Shown here piece by piece: positions 38,763-46,760 of a stretch of DNA of 48,746 nucleotides (within the stretch, counting starts at the first letter, position 1; every line of letters begins with the position of its first letter). The notes beneath the pieces are model-generated. The model was given only the letters and a program-made list of their open reading frames with translations, searched no databases and had not been told where the DNA came from. Position numbers and translations under genes: made by a program. The DNA comes from Bacillota bacterium. Lineage in GTDB: Bacteria > Bacillota > Clostridia > Christensenellales > UMGS416. The DNA lies in NCBI GenBank assembly GCA_023428265.1, contig JAEYYW010000016.1:1-48746 (forward strand), written 5' to 3'.

Positions 38763-40283
38763 TTATTCTTCCTCCTGCTCCGCAGCGCCCGCCACGCGGG
38801 GCTTCATCGTGGGGAACAGCAGCACGTCGCGGATGGACGCCGAATCGGTAAAGAGCATCACCATGCGGTCAATGCCCAGGCCCATGCCGCCGGTGGGAGG
38901 CATGCCGTACTCCATGGCGGTGAGGAAGTCCTCATCCACCTGGAACTCGCCTTCACCATGCTTGATCTTTGCCTGCTCCACGAAGCGCTCGCGCTGGTCG
39001 ATGGGGTCGTTCAGCTCCGTGAAAGCGTTGCCCATCTCGCGGCCGTAAATGAAAACCTCAAACCGCTCGGTCAGGCGGCTGTCATAAGGCGTGCGCTTGG
39101 CCAGAGGCGAAATCTCCACCGGGTAATCGCAGATGAACGTGGGCTGGATCAGGTTTTCCTCCACCTTCTCCTCAAAGAGAAGGTTCAGCACCTCGCCCCG
39201 GCTCATCTTCCTGTCGCCCAGGTCGATGCCGCAGGAGAGGGCCGCCTGCCGGGCCTGCTCGTCGGTTTCAATCTTGTTGAAATCCACACCGGAGTATTGG
39301 CGCACGGCGTCGGTCATCGTGAGCCTCTTCCACGGCGGGGCAAGGTCAATCTCCGTGCCCTGATAGGAGATTTTATAGCCGCCGTTGAGCTCGCGGGCAA
39401 TCGTGGTATAGAGCTCCTCGGCCAGCGCCATCATGCCGTTGTAGTCGGTATAGGCCTCATACATTTCCAGCATTGTGAACTCGGGATTGTGCTTGACCGA
39501 CATCCCCTCGTTGCGGAAGATGCGGCCGATTTCAAACACACGCTCAAAACCGCCCACCAGCAGGCGCTTCAGATAAAGCTCCAGCTCCACGCGCAGCACC
39601 ATGTCGATGTCCAGCGTGTTGTGATGGGTGTAGAAGGGCCGGGCGGCGGCATTGGTGGCGTGGTTGTGCAGCACCGGTGTTTCCACTTCCAGATAACCCT
39701 TGCCGGTCATCACACGGCGCACCGCGGAAAGGATCTGCGACCGGGCCCGGAAAGCCTGGCGCACCTCAGGGTTCACAATCAGATCCACATACCGCTGCCG
39801 GTAGCGCAGATCCGGATCCTTCAGACCGTGCCATTTCTCCGGCAGCGGCAGCAAAGATTTGCACAGCAATGTGACCGAGGCCGCGTGCACCGAAGTTTCA
39901 CCGGTGCGAGTTTTAAACACGGAACCGGCCACACCCACGATGTCGCCGATGTCGGTCTTCTTGAAGTCCTCATAGGCTTCCTCGCCCACGTCTTCACGCT
40001 TGACGTAGATCTGGATGGTGCCTTCCCCATCCAGCACGTTGGCGAAGCTTGCCTTGCCCATGATCCGCTTGGAGACCAGGCGCCCGGCAATGGACACCGT
40101 TTTGCCCTCAAGCGCCTCAAATCCGGCCAGGATCTGGCCGGATGAGTGAGACCTGTCAAATGTGACGATTTTGTAGGGATCCCGCCCGGCGGCCCTCAAT
40201 GAGTCCAGCTTGTCTCTGCGCACCTGCAAAAGATCAGCCGGTGAGCCGCTTTCCCCGCGAAGGGTTTCATCCGATGTTTGCAT
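38763..40283 (-). CDS. lysS: Lysyl-tRNA synthetase (class II)
   Basis: 506 residues. It has an N-terminal OB fold (VSIAGRLVSKRIMGKASFA) and class II motif 2 (FEIGRIFRNEGMSVKHNPEFTMLE). The Lys-pocket region TELNDPIDQRERF and motif 3 (GMPPTGGMGLGIDRMVML) follow. The ATG at 40283 lies 6 bp after the greA stop with only a weak GGTAGG site, so translation is probably coupled to greA. No T-box is present upstream of the pair. Confidence 0.98.
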   Translation of the reverse strand: MQTSDETLRGESGSPADLLQVRRDKLDSLRAAGRDPYKIVTFDRSHSSGQILAGFEALEGKTVSIAGRLVSKRIMGKASFANVLDGEGTIQIYVKREDVGEEAYEDFKKTDIGDIVGVAGSVFKTRTGETSVHAASVTLLCKSLLPLPEKWHGLKDPDLRYRQRYVDLIVNPEVRQAFRARSQILSAVRRVMTGKGYLEVETPVLHNHATNAAARPFYTHHNTLDIDMVLRVELELYLKRLLVGGFERVFEIGRIFRNEGMSVKHNPEFTMLEMYEAYTDYNGMMALAEELYTTIARELNGGYKISYQGTEIDLAPPWKRLTMTDAVRQYSGVDFNKIETDEQARQAALSCGIDLGDRKMSRGEVLNLLFEEKVEENLIQPTFICDYPVEISPLAKRTPYDSRLTERFEVFIYGREMGNAFTELNDPIDQRERFVEQAKIKHGEGEFQVDEDFLTAMEYGMPPTGGMGLGIDRMVMLFTDSASIRDVLLFPTMKPRVAGAAEQEEE

Positions 40284-40289
40284 ATATAC

Positions 40290-40775
40290 CTACCCGTTGA
40301 TTGAAATGATCTCCAGCTGGCGTTTGCCGCCCGGCACGTCCACTTCCACCACGTCGCCGATGTGCTTGCCCATCAGCGCCGCGCCGATGGGCGACTCATT
40401 GGAAATGCGGCCCTTGAAGGGGTCGGCCTCATCGGAGCCGACAATGGCATAGCTCAGATCCGCGCCGGTGGCCTTGTTTTTCAGCTTCACAACGCACCCC
40501 ACGGTCACCATGTTGCCGACAACATCTTCATCGCTGATGACTTCGGCGTGGCGCAGCGTATGCTCAATGGATGCGATCTCGCCCTCCACGAAAGCCTGCT
40601 CATTCTTCGCGTCATCATATTCACTGTTTTCTGAAAGATCGCCCAAAGCAATAGCTTCCCGAATCCGGTCAGCGACTTCCTGCCGCCTGGTCGTCTTCAG
40701 GTGCTCCAGCTTTTCTTCCAGTTTTGTCACGCCGTCTTTGGTCAGGTAGATCCTTTTCCCGTTGGCTACTGACAT
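40290..40775 (-). CDS. greA: Transcription elongation factor GreA
   Basis: 161 residues, with GGGAGG upstream. An N-terminal coiled coil (LTKDGVTKLEEKLEHLK) carries the acidic tip GDLSENSEYDDAKNEQ that reaches the RNA polymerase active site. The C-terminal FKBP-like domain ends SPIGAALMGKHIGDVVEVDVPGG. It rescues backtracked polymerase by transcript cleavage. It is the first gene of greA-lysS. Confidence 0.98.
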   Translation of the reverse strand: MSVANGKRIYLTKDGVTKLEEKLEHLKTTRRQEVADRIREAIALGDLSENSEYDDAKNEQAFVEGEIASIEHTLRHAEVISDEDVVGNMVTVGCVVKLKNKATGADLSYAIVGSDEADPFKGRISNESPIGAALMGKHIGDVVEVDVPGGKRQLEIISING

Positions 40776-40903
40776 GTGTGAGCTCCTCCCTTACTCGCTG
40801 CGGGCAAGATACTCAAAGTATATGTGCCCGTCGCTCTCATATGCCGGTAAAACAATATCCCCCCTGCACGCACCGCGTCCAGGGCGGATTTTCGAATACC
40901 GCA

Positions 40904-40932
40904 ATTATAAGGACGCGTGTATGCATTGTCAA
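40904..40932 (-). promoter_or_regulatory. Full-consensus promoter of greA-lysS
   Basis: On the minus strand, TTGACA (40927-40932), 17 bp, TATAAT (40904-40909): all twelve consensus bases match. The leader to greA is about 120 nt and includes a possible hairpin around 40806-40835 (GGGCA...TGCCC). Confidence 0.93.
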
Positions 40933-41004
40933 GCGATGATTTGGCGCAAAATTCCGGCATTGACAAACACCCCGGCTTTTCAGGAGCGCCGCCGTATCGC
41001 GATG

Positions 41005-41033
41005 TTGAAGGCGGCGAACAATATGATTATAAT
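41005..41033 (+). promoter_or_regulatory. Promoter of the YugP-like gene
   Basis: TTGAAG (41005-41010), 17 bp, TATAAT (41028-41033). The start site would fall at about 41040, leaving a leader of only ~14 nt made almost entirely of the ribosome site AGGTGATG. Confidence 0.75.
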
Positions 41034-41053
41034 ATTCCTGAGGTGATGTAAAG

Positions 41054-41752
41054 TTGCCCTATCTGCCATTCTACTTTGATAACACAATGCTGCTATTGAT
41101 CCCGGGCATCATCCTGGCCACAGTTGCGCAAGCCCGCGTGAGCAGGGCGTTCAACCAATATTCCCAGATCAAGTCCGCCCTTGGGATGACCGGCGCGGCG
41201 GCTGCCCGCCGGATGCTGGATGAAAACGGCCTTTCCTCCGTGCAGATCCGCCAGGCCACCGGCCGGCTTTCCGACCATTACGATCCCAGGACGCGCACGC
41301 TGAACCTTTCTGAGTCGGTGTATCACAGCCAGTCTCTGGCGGCGCTGGGCGTGGCGGCCCATGAAGTGGGCCACGCGGTGCAGCATAGCGAAAAATACGC
41401 GCCGATGGCGCTGCGCAGCGCATTGGTGCCGGCCGCGAACATCGGAAGCTATGCCGCCTGGCCGCTGCTGATACTCGGCCTGATCCTGTCAATCCAGCCG
41501 CTTGTATACGCGGGCGTGGCGGTGTTTGGCCTGGCGGTGCTGTTTCAGCTGGTCACGCTGCCGGTGGAGTTCAACGCTTCCCGAAGGGCTCTTGCGATGC
41601 TGGAGCGAGGTTATTTGTCCGATGAGGAAATCACAGGCGCCCGCAGGGTGCTGAGCGCCGCGGCGCTCACCTATCTGGCGGCCACGCTGATGGCGATACT
41701 CCAGCTTCTGAGGCTGCTGCTATTGGCAAACGGAGGAAGAAGGAGAGACTGA
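41054..41752 (+). CDS. yugP: YugP-type membrane zinc metallopeptidase
   Basis: 232 residues with a TTG start (AGGTGATG upstream). One N-terminal helix is followed by a soluble stretch carrying the zinc motif HEVGHAVQH. Hydrophobic helices follow at about 118-165 and 195-222, and FNASRRAL lies between them. This is the DUF/peptidase M family of B. subtilis YugP, an integral membrane neutral zinc peptidase of unknown substrate. Confidence 0.93.
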   Translation: MPYLPFYFDNTMLLLIPGIILATVAQARVSRAFNQYSQIKSALGMTGAAAARRMLDENGLSSVQIRQATGRLSDHYDPRTRTLNLSESVYHSQSLAALGVAAHEVGHAVQHSEKYAPMALRSALVPAANIGSYAAWPLLILGLILSIQPLVYAGVAVFGLAVLFQLVTLPVEFNASRRALAMLERGYLSDEEITGARRVLSAAALTYLAATLMAILQLLRLLLLANGGRRRD

Positions 41753-41792
41753 TACCTATTTTTTCGATCCATTCATTTGTTTTGAGATTATC

Positions 41793-41820
41793 GGAAAGCG
41801 AGCCCACAGGCTCGCTTTCC
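41793..41820. terminator. Hairpin after the YugP-like gene
   Basis: GGAAAGCGAGCC / GGCTCGCTTTCC with a CACA loop. No U tract follows on either strand, so termination would be weak or the stem serves as mRNA end protection. Confidence 0.5.
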
Positions 41821-41831
41821 GTCTCCCCGGC

Positions 41832-42074
41832 TTAATCTGTTAAACTTCTCTTTCTGCGCCGGGGGCAGCTGTTCACCACACCCGGCCCATCCTCTTCCAG
41901 CATCGCCGGCAGAGCCATCAGGGCCGGGCCAACTGATGCGGTAAATGGCATGCCGCTCTGCGTTACCGAAGCGCCCGCAGCAGCGCCCAGCATGCCCAAA
42001 GAGGGGTTATCACAGCGGCCACCGTGATTATGCTCGCAGTCCGAATCGGGGCAGCGCCGCCCATCGGCGCTCAT
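41832..42074 (-). CDS. Small Cys-containing protein coupled to the DUF1540 gene (tentative)
   Basis: 80 residues if started at the ATG 42074, which overlaps the DUF1540 stop in an ATGA. The N-terminus reads RRCPDSDCEHNHGGRC, a three-Cys cluster similar in style to DUF1540 metal sites. A Gly/Ala-rich middle and a basic end follow. There is no ribosome site of its own, so it relies on coupling. It has no recognised family and could be a chance frame, but the overlap and the Cys cluster favour a real gene. Confidence 0.5.
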   Translation of the reverse strand: MSADGRRCPDSDCEHNHGGRCDNPSLGMLGAAAGASVTQSGMPFTASVGPALMALPAMLEEDGPGVVNSCPRRRKRSLTD

Positions 42075-42271
42075 CGCCACTGCGCCGCCTCATAACTGGC
42101 ACACATGCTTTCATCCTCGGGCTTGCCGGTGTTGCAATTGGTGCATGCAGCCACGCTGATGGCCTGCAGAGCGCAATAATCCTGTGCACCATGGTGTGTG
42201 CAGCTCTTCACGTTGCAATGGATCGCCTGCTTGCCGCTGGGGGGATTGTTTTTGTTTTCCTGCTGATACAT
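42071..42271 (-). CDS. DUF1540 domain protein
   Basis: 66 residues from the ATG at 42271 (AGGAGG 8 nt upstream). The pattern IHCNVKSCTHHGAQDYC...ISVAACTNC...SMCASYEA is the DUF1540 signature of about six cysteines and a His, probably a small metal-binding protein. Such genes are typical of spore-forming Clostridia. It is the first of a coupled pair. Confidence 0.92.
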   Translation of the reverse strand: MYQQENKNNPPSGKQAIHCNVKSCTHHGAQDYCALQAISVAACTNCNTGKPEDESMCASYEAAQWR

Positions 42272-42331
42272 TGCCAGACCTCCTTCTTTAGTTTCTGAGT
42301 TTAGTCTGGCTGTCACACACACAACTATGCG

Positions 42332-42370
42332 GATCAAAAAAAGGCTGCCGATCCATCGGGCAGCCTTTTT
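42332..42370 (-). terminator. Terminator of the second EamA transporter gene
   Basis: AAAAAGGCTGCC / GGCAGCCTTTTT, running into seven T on the minus strand, located just after the stop at 42374. Confidence 0.88.
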
Positions 42371-42373
42371 GCA

Positions 42374-43282
42374 TCATTTGTAAGTTTTTTCCAGTGGCTT
42401 TGCGCTTCCCTTTTTCTCCGAAACCCTCCGCCAGAACAGCACCAGCGCGCCTGCCACAATCATCGCCATACCCGCCAGCTTGCCGGGCCCAATCGTTTCT
42501 CCGAGCACGATCCAGGCAAGCAGAGGCGCAAGGGCGGGCTTGATGAAAAACACCGCGGAAGTTTGAATGGCGCCGGTCTCCCTCATTGCTGAAAGGTAGA
42601 AAAAATAGCCCAGGCCCGTCACAAACACGCCGTAGTATGCCACCACCGGCAGCGTGGACCAATCCAGGCCGGCCAGGATGGGCTTGCCAAGGGCCAGCAT
42701 GAAGGGCAGAAGCAAGGCCACACCGGCAAGAAAGGAGAAGCTGTTGAGGATGAACCCGCCATATCTGGCCACGCGCCTGGTGCCGATCACGCCAAACAAC
42801 GAAAACACAGCCGCCGCAAGCAGCGTCAGCACCACGCCAAGCGCACCGGCGCCGCCGGTAAAGGGAAACAGCATCGCGCCCACACCCAGCAACCCAAGCG
42901 CCAGCGCAGCGGCGGATTGCCAGGTGAACCGCTCTTTCAAAAACAGCACGGCAAACAGCGATGTGAACACGGTGTTCACGCTGAAGATCACCGCCACCAC
43001 CGACGCATCGGCATACACCAGCGCCATCTGAAACAGCGACATGCTCACCGTCACACCCAGAAAGCCGGTGAGCGTGAAATAGAGCAAGTCATTCCAGCCG
43101 AGCTTCAGGCCGCGGCGTTTCAGCTCCGCCAGCGCAAAGGGCAGCAGAAACAGCCCTCCGATGAAAAACCGCAGCAGCACCAGTTGGAACGGGTCCAGCT
43201 TGCCCGCCATAAACTTGCTGGCGATTTCCGCCGTACTGAACAAAAACGCCGTGGCCGCAATATACCAATATCCTTTTTTCAA
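42374..43282 (-). CDS. EamA/DMT-family transporter
   Basis: 302 residues from the TTG at 43282, chosen because CCGGAGG lies 5 nt upstream and the protein then begins directly at helix 1 (KKGYWYIAATAFLF). A longer frame to 43327 reads through the ribosome site. It has ten helices in two EamA repeats (SVNTVFTSLFAVLFLKERF ends the first; FFIKPALAPLLAWIVLGE marks the second). The substrate is unknown. Confidence 0.92.
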   Translation of the reverse strand: MKKGYWYIAATAFLFSTAEIASKFMAGKLDPFQLVLLRFFIGGLFLLPFALAELKRRGLKLGWNDLLYFTLTGFLGVTVSMSLFQMALVYADASVVAVIFSVNTVFTSLFAVLFLKERFTWQSAAALALGLLGVGAMLFPFTGGAGALGVVLTLLAAAVFSLFGVIGTRRVARYGGFILNSFSFLAGVALLLPFMLALGKPILAGLDWSTLPVVAYYGVFVTGLGYFFYLSAMRETGAIQTSAVFFIKPALAPLLAWIVLGETIGPGKLAGMAMIVAGALVLFWRRVSEKKGSAKPLEKTYK

Positions 43283-43437
43283 GGGAACCTCCGGCCGATG
43301 AAAATACCCGGTTGTATATACTAGCACAGATCACAGGCATTTGGTATGGCGGGCTGCCCAGCGCGGGCACATCCCCGCCATTGCGGCAATAGTATGTATT
43401 CATGGATGATATTTTGATCCATCCAAGGAGTGCCACC

Positions 43438-43899
43438 ATGGAGATGGACTATCAAAGAATACTCAACGATATTCGAAGAGGAAGGCTCCCGCACGTGGGA
43501 AGCGGCGCCGGGCGGAATGTTTACGATATGGGGAACGGCTATGTGGTAAAGGTTGCCAAAAACGGCTTTGGGATGGAGCAAAACCGGAATGAACACCGCT
43601 TGAGCCTGCTCTACAATGGCAATCTGCTGGCCAGGGTGATGTCGGCCTCCGATGACCACAGGATGCTCGTGATGCAGGCGGCGGAAAGCATCCGCAACAT
43701 GAAGCCGGTGCTGGACTACTTCCATGTGGGAACAAGAAAGGCACTGTATTTCGCGCCGGAGCTTGTGGACCTTGTCAGAACGCACCGTTTGGTGCATCGG
43801 GAATTTCTCTGGCCCAGAAACTGGGGGCTGATCGGCAAGCGGCCCGTCATCATCGATTATGGCTTTGTCCTGCGCCGGAGAAGGCGGCGGCTGATATAG
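43438..43899 (+). CDS. Minimal kinase-like fold protein (unknown function)
   Basis: 153 residues from the ATG at 43438 (AAGGAG upstream). It has a glycine loop GSGAGRNVYDMGNG (21-34), VVKVAKN with Lys 38, a Glu at 52 in QNRNEHRL, and a late IIDYG (138-142) at the place of the kinase DFG. It lacks a recognisable HRD catalytic loop and ends in a run of seven Arg within RRRRRRL-like sequence. This looks like an N-lobe plus a reduced C-lobe of a protein- or aminoglycoside-kinase fold. Similar small proteins occur in Firmicutes, but I know no function. Confidence 0.65.
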   Translation: MEMDYQRILNDIRRGRLPHVGSGAGRNVYDMGNGYVVKVAKNGFGMEQNRNEHRLSLLYNGNLLARVMSASDDHRMLVMQAAESIRNMKPVLDYFHVGTRKALYFAPELVDLVRTHRLVHREFLWPRNWGLIGKRPVIIDYGFVLRRRRRRLI

Positions 43900-43908
43900 C
43901 AGGCGGCA

Positions 43909-44970
43909 TTACGGCAGGTGTTTCAGATAGGCTTTGAACGCGCTGGGCACGGCGTATCGGCCATGCAGCGCAGCTCCGTCAGCCCAGGCATGCTGCCAGG
44001 GCGGTGAGAAGCATGGCGCATCCACCAGGAAGCCACGCATCCGCCACTCCACATGGGTAAACACATGCTTTGCTTCCGGCAGTGGCGCAAGCCCGGAGGG
44101 CTCCGCGCCCCAGGTTGCGAGCAGCGCAGCCGCTTCCGCCCCGTCCAGCCAGCCATCGGCGTTGGGCAGCTCCCAGAGGCCGGCCAGCAGGCCCTTGGGG
44201 GGCCGCAGCGCCAGCAGCGTGCTGCCGCCGCACCGGATCACAAAAACCGTTTTCAGCTGGATTGCCTTTGGCTTTTTCGCAGCCCTGACCGGCAGCGTGC
44301 CCGCAATGCCCAACGCGTTTGCCCGGCACACCCCCGCCAGCGGGCAGTCCTTGCACAATGGCGCGCCGTTGGGCAGGCAGACAGTTGCGCCCAGGTCCAT
44401 CAGCGCCTGATTGAAGTCGCCTGGGCGATCCTGCGGCAGGATCGCGCGGACCAACGCGGTGAATCGCTTCTTCACCTTCGGCAGCGCGATGTCCTCCCCG
44501 CTGGCCAGCACGCGGGAGAGCACCCGCAGCACGTTGCCGTCCACGGCAGGCTCCGGCAAGCCGAAGGCGATGGAGGCGATGGCCCCGGCAGTGTAGTCGC
44601 CCACGCCCGGCAGCTCGCGCAGCGCCCGCCAGTCGGCGGGCAACCGGCCGTCATGTCTTTCCATTATTATCCGTGCAGCCTTTTGCAAATTGCGGGCCCG
44701 GCTGTAATACCCCAAACCCTGCCACAGCTTCATGAGCTTCGGCTCGTCGGCGGCAGCCAGCGCCGAAACATCGGGCAGCGCCGCCAGAAAACGCTCAAAA
44801 TAAGGCAGCACCGCCTCCACACGGGTCTGCTGCAGCATGATCTCACTGACCCACACGCGATAGGGCTTGGGGTCGCTGCGCCAGGGCAGCACGCGGGCGC
44901 TGCGGTCATACCACGCAAGAAGAAGAGGCGGGATGAGGCCGGGCAAATTATCGAGATCAGCAGAAGCCAT
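43909..44970 (-). CDS. mutY: Adenine DNA glycosylase
   Basis: 353 residues. MutY marks are VWVSEIMLQQTRVEAVLPYFERFL, the helix-hairpin-helix LPGVGDYTAGAIASIAFG with the catalytic Asp in AVDGN, and the iron-sulfur cysteines CKDCPLAGVC with an upstream Cys in ATVCLPNG. A C-terminal NUDIX-like domain recognises 8-oxoG. It removes A opposite 8-oxoG. The start lies 3 bp after the stop of the small transporter gene, so they form an operon. Confidence 0.97.
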   Translation of the reverse strand: MASADLDNLPGLIPPLLLAWYDRSARVLPWRSDPKPYRVWVSEIMLQQTRVEAVLPYFERFLAALPDVSALAAADEPKLMKLWQGLGYYSRARNLQKAARIIMERHDGRLPADWRALRELPGVGDYTAGAIASIAFGLPEPAVDGNVLRVLSRVLASGEDIALPKVKKRFTALVRAILPQDRPGDFNQALMDLGATVCLPNGAPLCKDCPLAGVCRANALGIAGTLPVRAAKKPKAIQLKTVFVIRCGGSTLLALRPPKGLLAGLWELPNADGWLDGAEAAALLATWGAEPSGLAPLPEAKHVFTHVEWRMRGFLVDAPCFSPPWQHAWADGAALHGRYAVPSAFKAYLKHLP

Positions 44971-44973
44971 CGG

Positions 44974-45420
44974 CTACCCCTTCCACGACACGCACACCAG
45001 CCCGGCCACGCACAGCACGATGCCCGCGATGTGCACCGGCTTCAGTGCTTCCCGAAACAGCAGCAGCCCCACCGGGATCAGCAGCACGGACACGGCGATG
45101 TTGGCCACAAGCGCCGCTGTGCTCACCTGCCACCCGGCGCGATATGCCAGCAAGAACCCCACTTCCAGCCCAATGATGGTGACGCCCAGCAAAAGGGCCG
45201 TCCAGTTCAGCTGCCGAAACCCGGCCAGAAAGCCCTGCCCGCCGGGGAACAGCAGATAGGCGCCGAAGCAGCACACCGCCGCGGTGAAATAGGTGGCGGC
45301 AAGCGTCAGTGAAGGGTTCACGGTTGCCGGTGTGTTTTTCTGAATGATATGGTAGGCCACATTGGAGAGCACCACAAGCACGATGGAAAACCAATAGGTC
45401 ATGTGTCTTTTGTCCGCCAT
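44974..45420 (-). CDS. Four-helix EamA/SMR-type membrane protein
   Basis: 148 residues. Four hydrophobic helices match one half of an EamA transporter. The end ALKPVHIAGIVLCVAGLVCVSWKG resembles the last helix of DMT proteins. Such half-size proteins work as dimers. The substrate is unknown. It is the first gene of the pair with mutY. Confidence 0.82.
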   Translation of the reverse strand: MADKRHMTYWFSIVLVVLSNVAYHIIQKNTPATVNPSLTLAATYFTAAVCCFGAYLLFPGGQGFLAGFRQLNWTALLLGVTIIGLEVGFLLAYRAGWQVSTAALVANIAVSVLLIPVGLLLFREALKPVHIAGIVLCVAGLVCVSWKG

Positions 45421-45738
45421 CCCTGTCCGCCTCGTGTGCAGATATGCGGTGGTATCATATCACACTGCGGCGCGATTTTGTATCGATGCCGGCGGGACAA
45501 TTTTCCGCATCATCCATTCACACAAGAAATCCGCAGATTGTCTGTGCAGAATACTTCTTGAATAATATACAGTTTGTGTTATCATTCCACAGTGACAGTT
45601 AAATTTTACAATGGGGTAAAATGTTCAAAAATTGGGTAATCATGCCAATTTCATTACTTTTCGTCGGAAAATGAACCATTGGGATGAATCATCCATTTTT
45701 GATCACAATAATTTTTGCATAATATACGGAGGGAATTT
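45421..45738 (+). promoter_or_regulatory. AT-rich upstream region of the malate shunt genes
   Basis: About 300 bp with no gene, clearly more AT-rich than its surroundings. A perfect inverted repeat TTTTAC-AATGGG-GTAAAA lies at 45604-45621 and a GGATG/CATCC repeat at about 45681-45693. Several weak -10-like TATA strings occur (45564-45585, 45721-45726). I could not fix a single promoter or a convincing Rex site. Confidence 0.45.
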
Positions 45739-46686
45739 ATGGGCAACCAGCAGTCAAAAGTTGCGATCATCGGCGCAGGGTTTGTGGGCGCGGCATCTGC
45801 CTATACCATCGCAGTGAACCAGCTGGTCAGCGAAGTGGTGCTGATCGATGTGATGAAGGAAAAGGCGATCGGCGAGGCGATGGACATCAGCCACGGCCTT
45901 TCCAACTTTGGCCAGATGAAGATCCACGCCGGCGATTATTCCGATTGTGCCAACTGTGACGTCATTGTGGTAACTGCGGGCCTGAACCGCAAGCCCGGCG
46001 AAACCCGGCTGGATCTGGCAAACAAGAACGTGCCGATTGCCCGCTCCATCACCGAAAACATCATGAAGTATTACACCCGCGGCGTGATCCTGGTGGTGGC
46101 CAACCCGGTGGATATTCTCACCTATCTCATCCAGAAATGGTCTGGGCTGCCCGCAGGCCGGGTCATGGGCACCGGCACCGCGTTGGACAGCGCCCGGTTC
46201 CGCTTTTTGCTCAGCGACAAACTGAAAGTGGATATTCAAAACGTGCACGCCTATATGATCGGCGAGCACGGCGACAGCCAGCTGCCCATCTGGAGCTGCT
46301 CCAACATTGCCTGCCAGAGCCTGGATGAGTATTGCAGCTCCTCCGGGGTTGTTTTGGATGACAGCGAGAAGGCCGCCATCATTGCCGACGTGAAGTCCGC
46401 CGGCGCCACCGTCATCCGCAACAAAGGCGCAACGTATTACGCCATCGCCTCGGTGGTGAGCTCGCTGGTGGAAACCATCCTGAAGAACAAAAACTCAATC
46501 CGCACCGTGGCCAGCGTGATCGACGGCCCCTATGGCATTCACGACGTGGCGTTGAGCCTGCCCTCCATCGTGAGCGCCAAGGGCGTGGAGCGCATCCTGA
46601 ATCTGCACTTTTCCGCCACGGAAGAGGCTGAGCTTCTGTCTTGCGCCCAGAAGATGAAGGCGTTTTTGGATCAGGTGAAGCAATAA
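45739..46686 (+). CDS. mdh: LDH-fold malate dehydrogenase (often annotated L-lactate dehydrogenase)
   Basis: 315 residues from the ATG at 45739 (GGAGGG upstream). It has a NAD-binding GAGFVGAASA with Asp 37, the catalytic pair D150/R153 and IGEHGDS with His 177. The specificity loop reads NRKPGETRL: Arg 84 stands where true lactate dehydrogenases have Gln (Q102 in LDH numbering), with R90 the second substrate Arg. Gln-to-Arg at this place is the classic change that makes LDH a malate dehydrogenase. The sequence also closely resembles, from memory, the malate-shunt MDH of Clostridium thermocellum, and malic enzyme is the next gene. I therefore favour oxaloacetate/malate over pyruvate/lactate. 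Confidence 0.85.
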   Translation: MGNQQSKVAIIGAGFVGAASAYTIAVNQLVSEVVLIDVMKEKAIGEAMDISHGLSNFGQMKIHAGDYSDCANCDVIVVTAGLNRKPGETRLDLANKNVPIARSITENIMKYYTRGVILVVANPVDILTYLIQKWSGLPAGRVMGTGTALDSARFRFLLSDKLKVDIQNVHAYMIGEHGDSQLPIWSCSNIACQSLDEYCSSSGVVLDDSEKAAIIADVKSAGATVIRNKGATYYAIASVVSSLVETILKNKNSIRTVASVIDGPYGIHDVALSLPSIVSAKGVERILNLHFSATEEAELLSCAQKMKAFLDQVKQ

Positions 46687-46760
46687 CCCTCCCGCCGCAG
46701 CCGCGCGGCAACCATAAGTAAAACCGATGGCTTCGTAAAATCTATTTGGAGGTATATACC

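Noticed and set aside
45541..45738. Rex (redox) binding site before the malate shunt genes
   Set aside because: No TTGTTAA-N4-TTAACAA-like sequence was found; only weak palindromes unlike the Rex consensus.
45739..46686. L-lactate dehydrogenase call
   Set aside because: The fold is LDH-like, but Arg at the Q102 position and the malic enzyme neighbour favour malate dehydrogenase.
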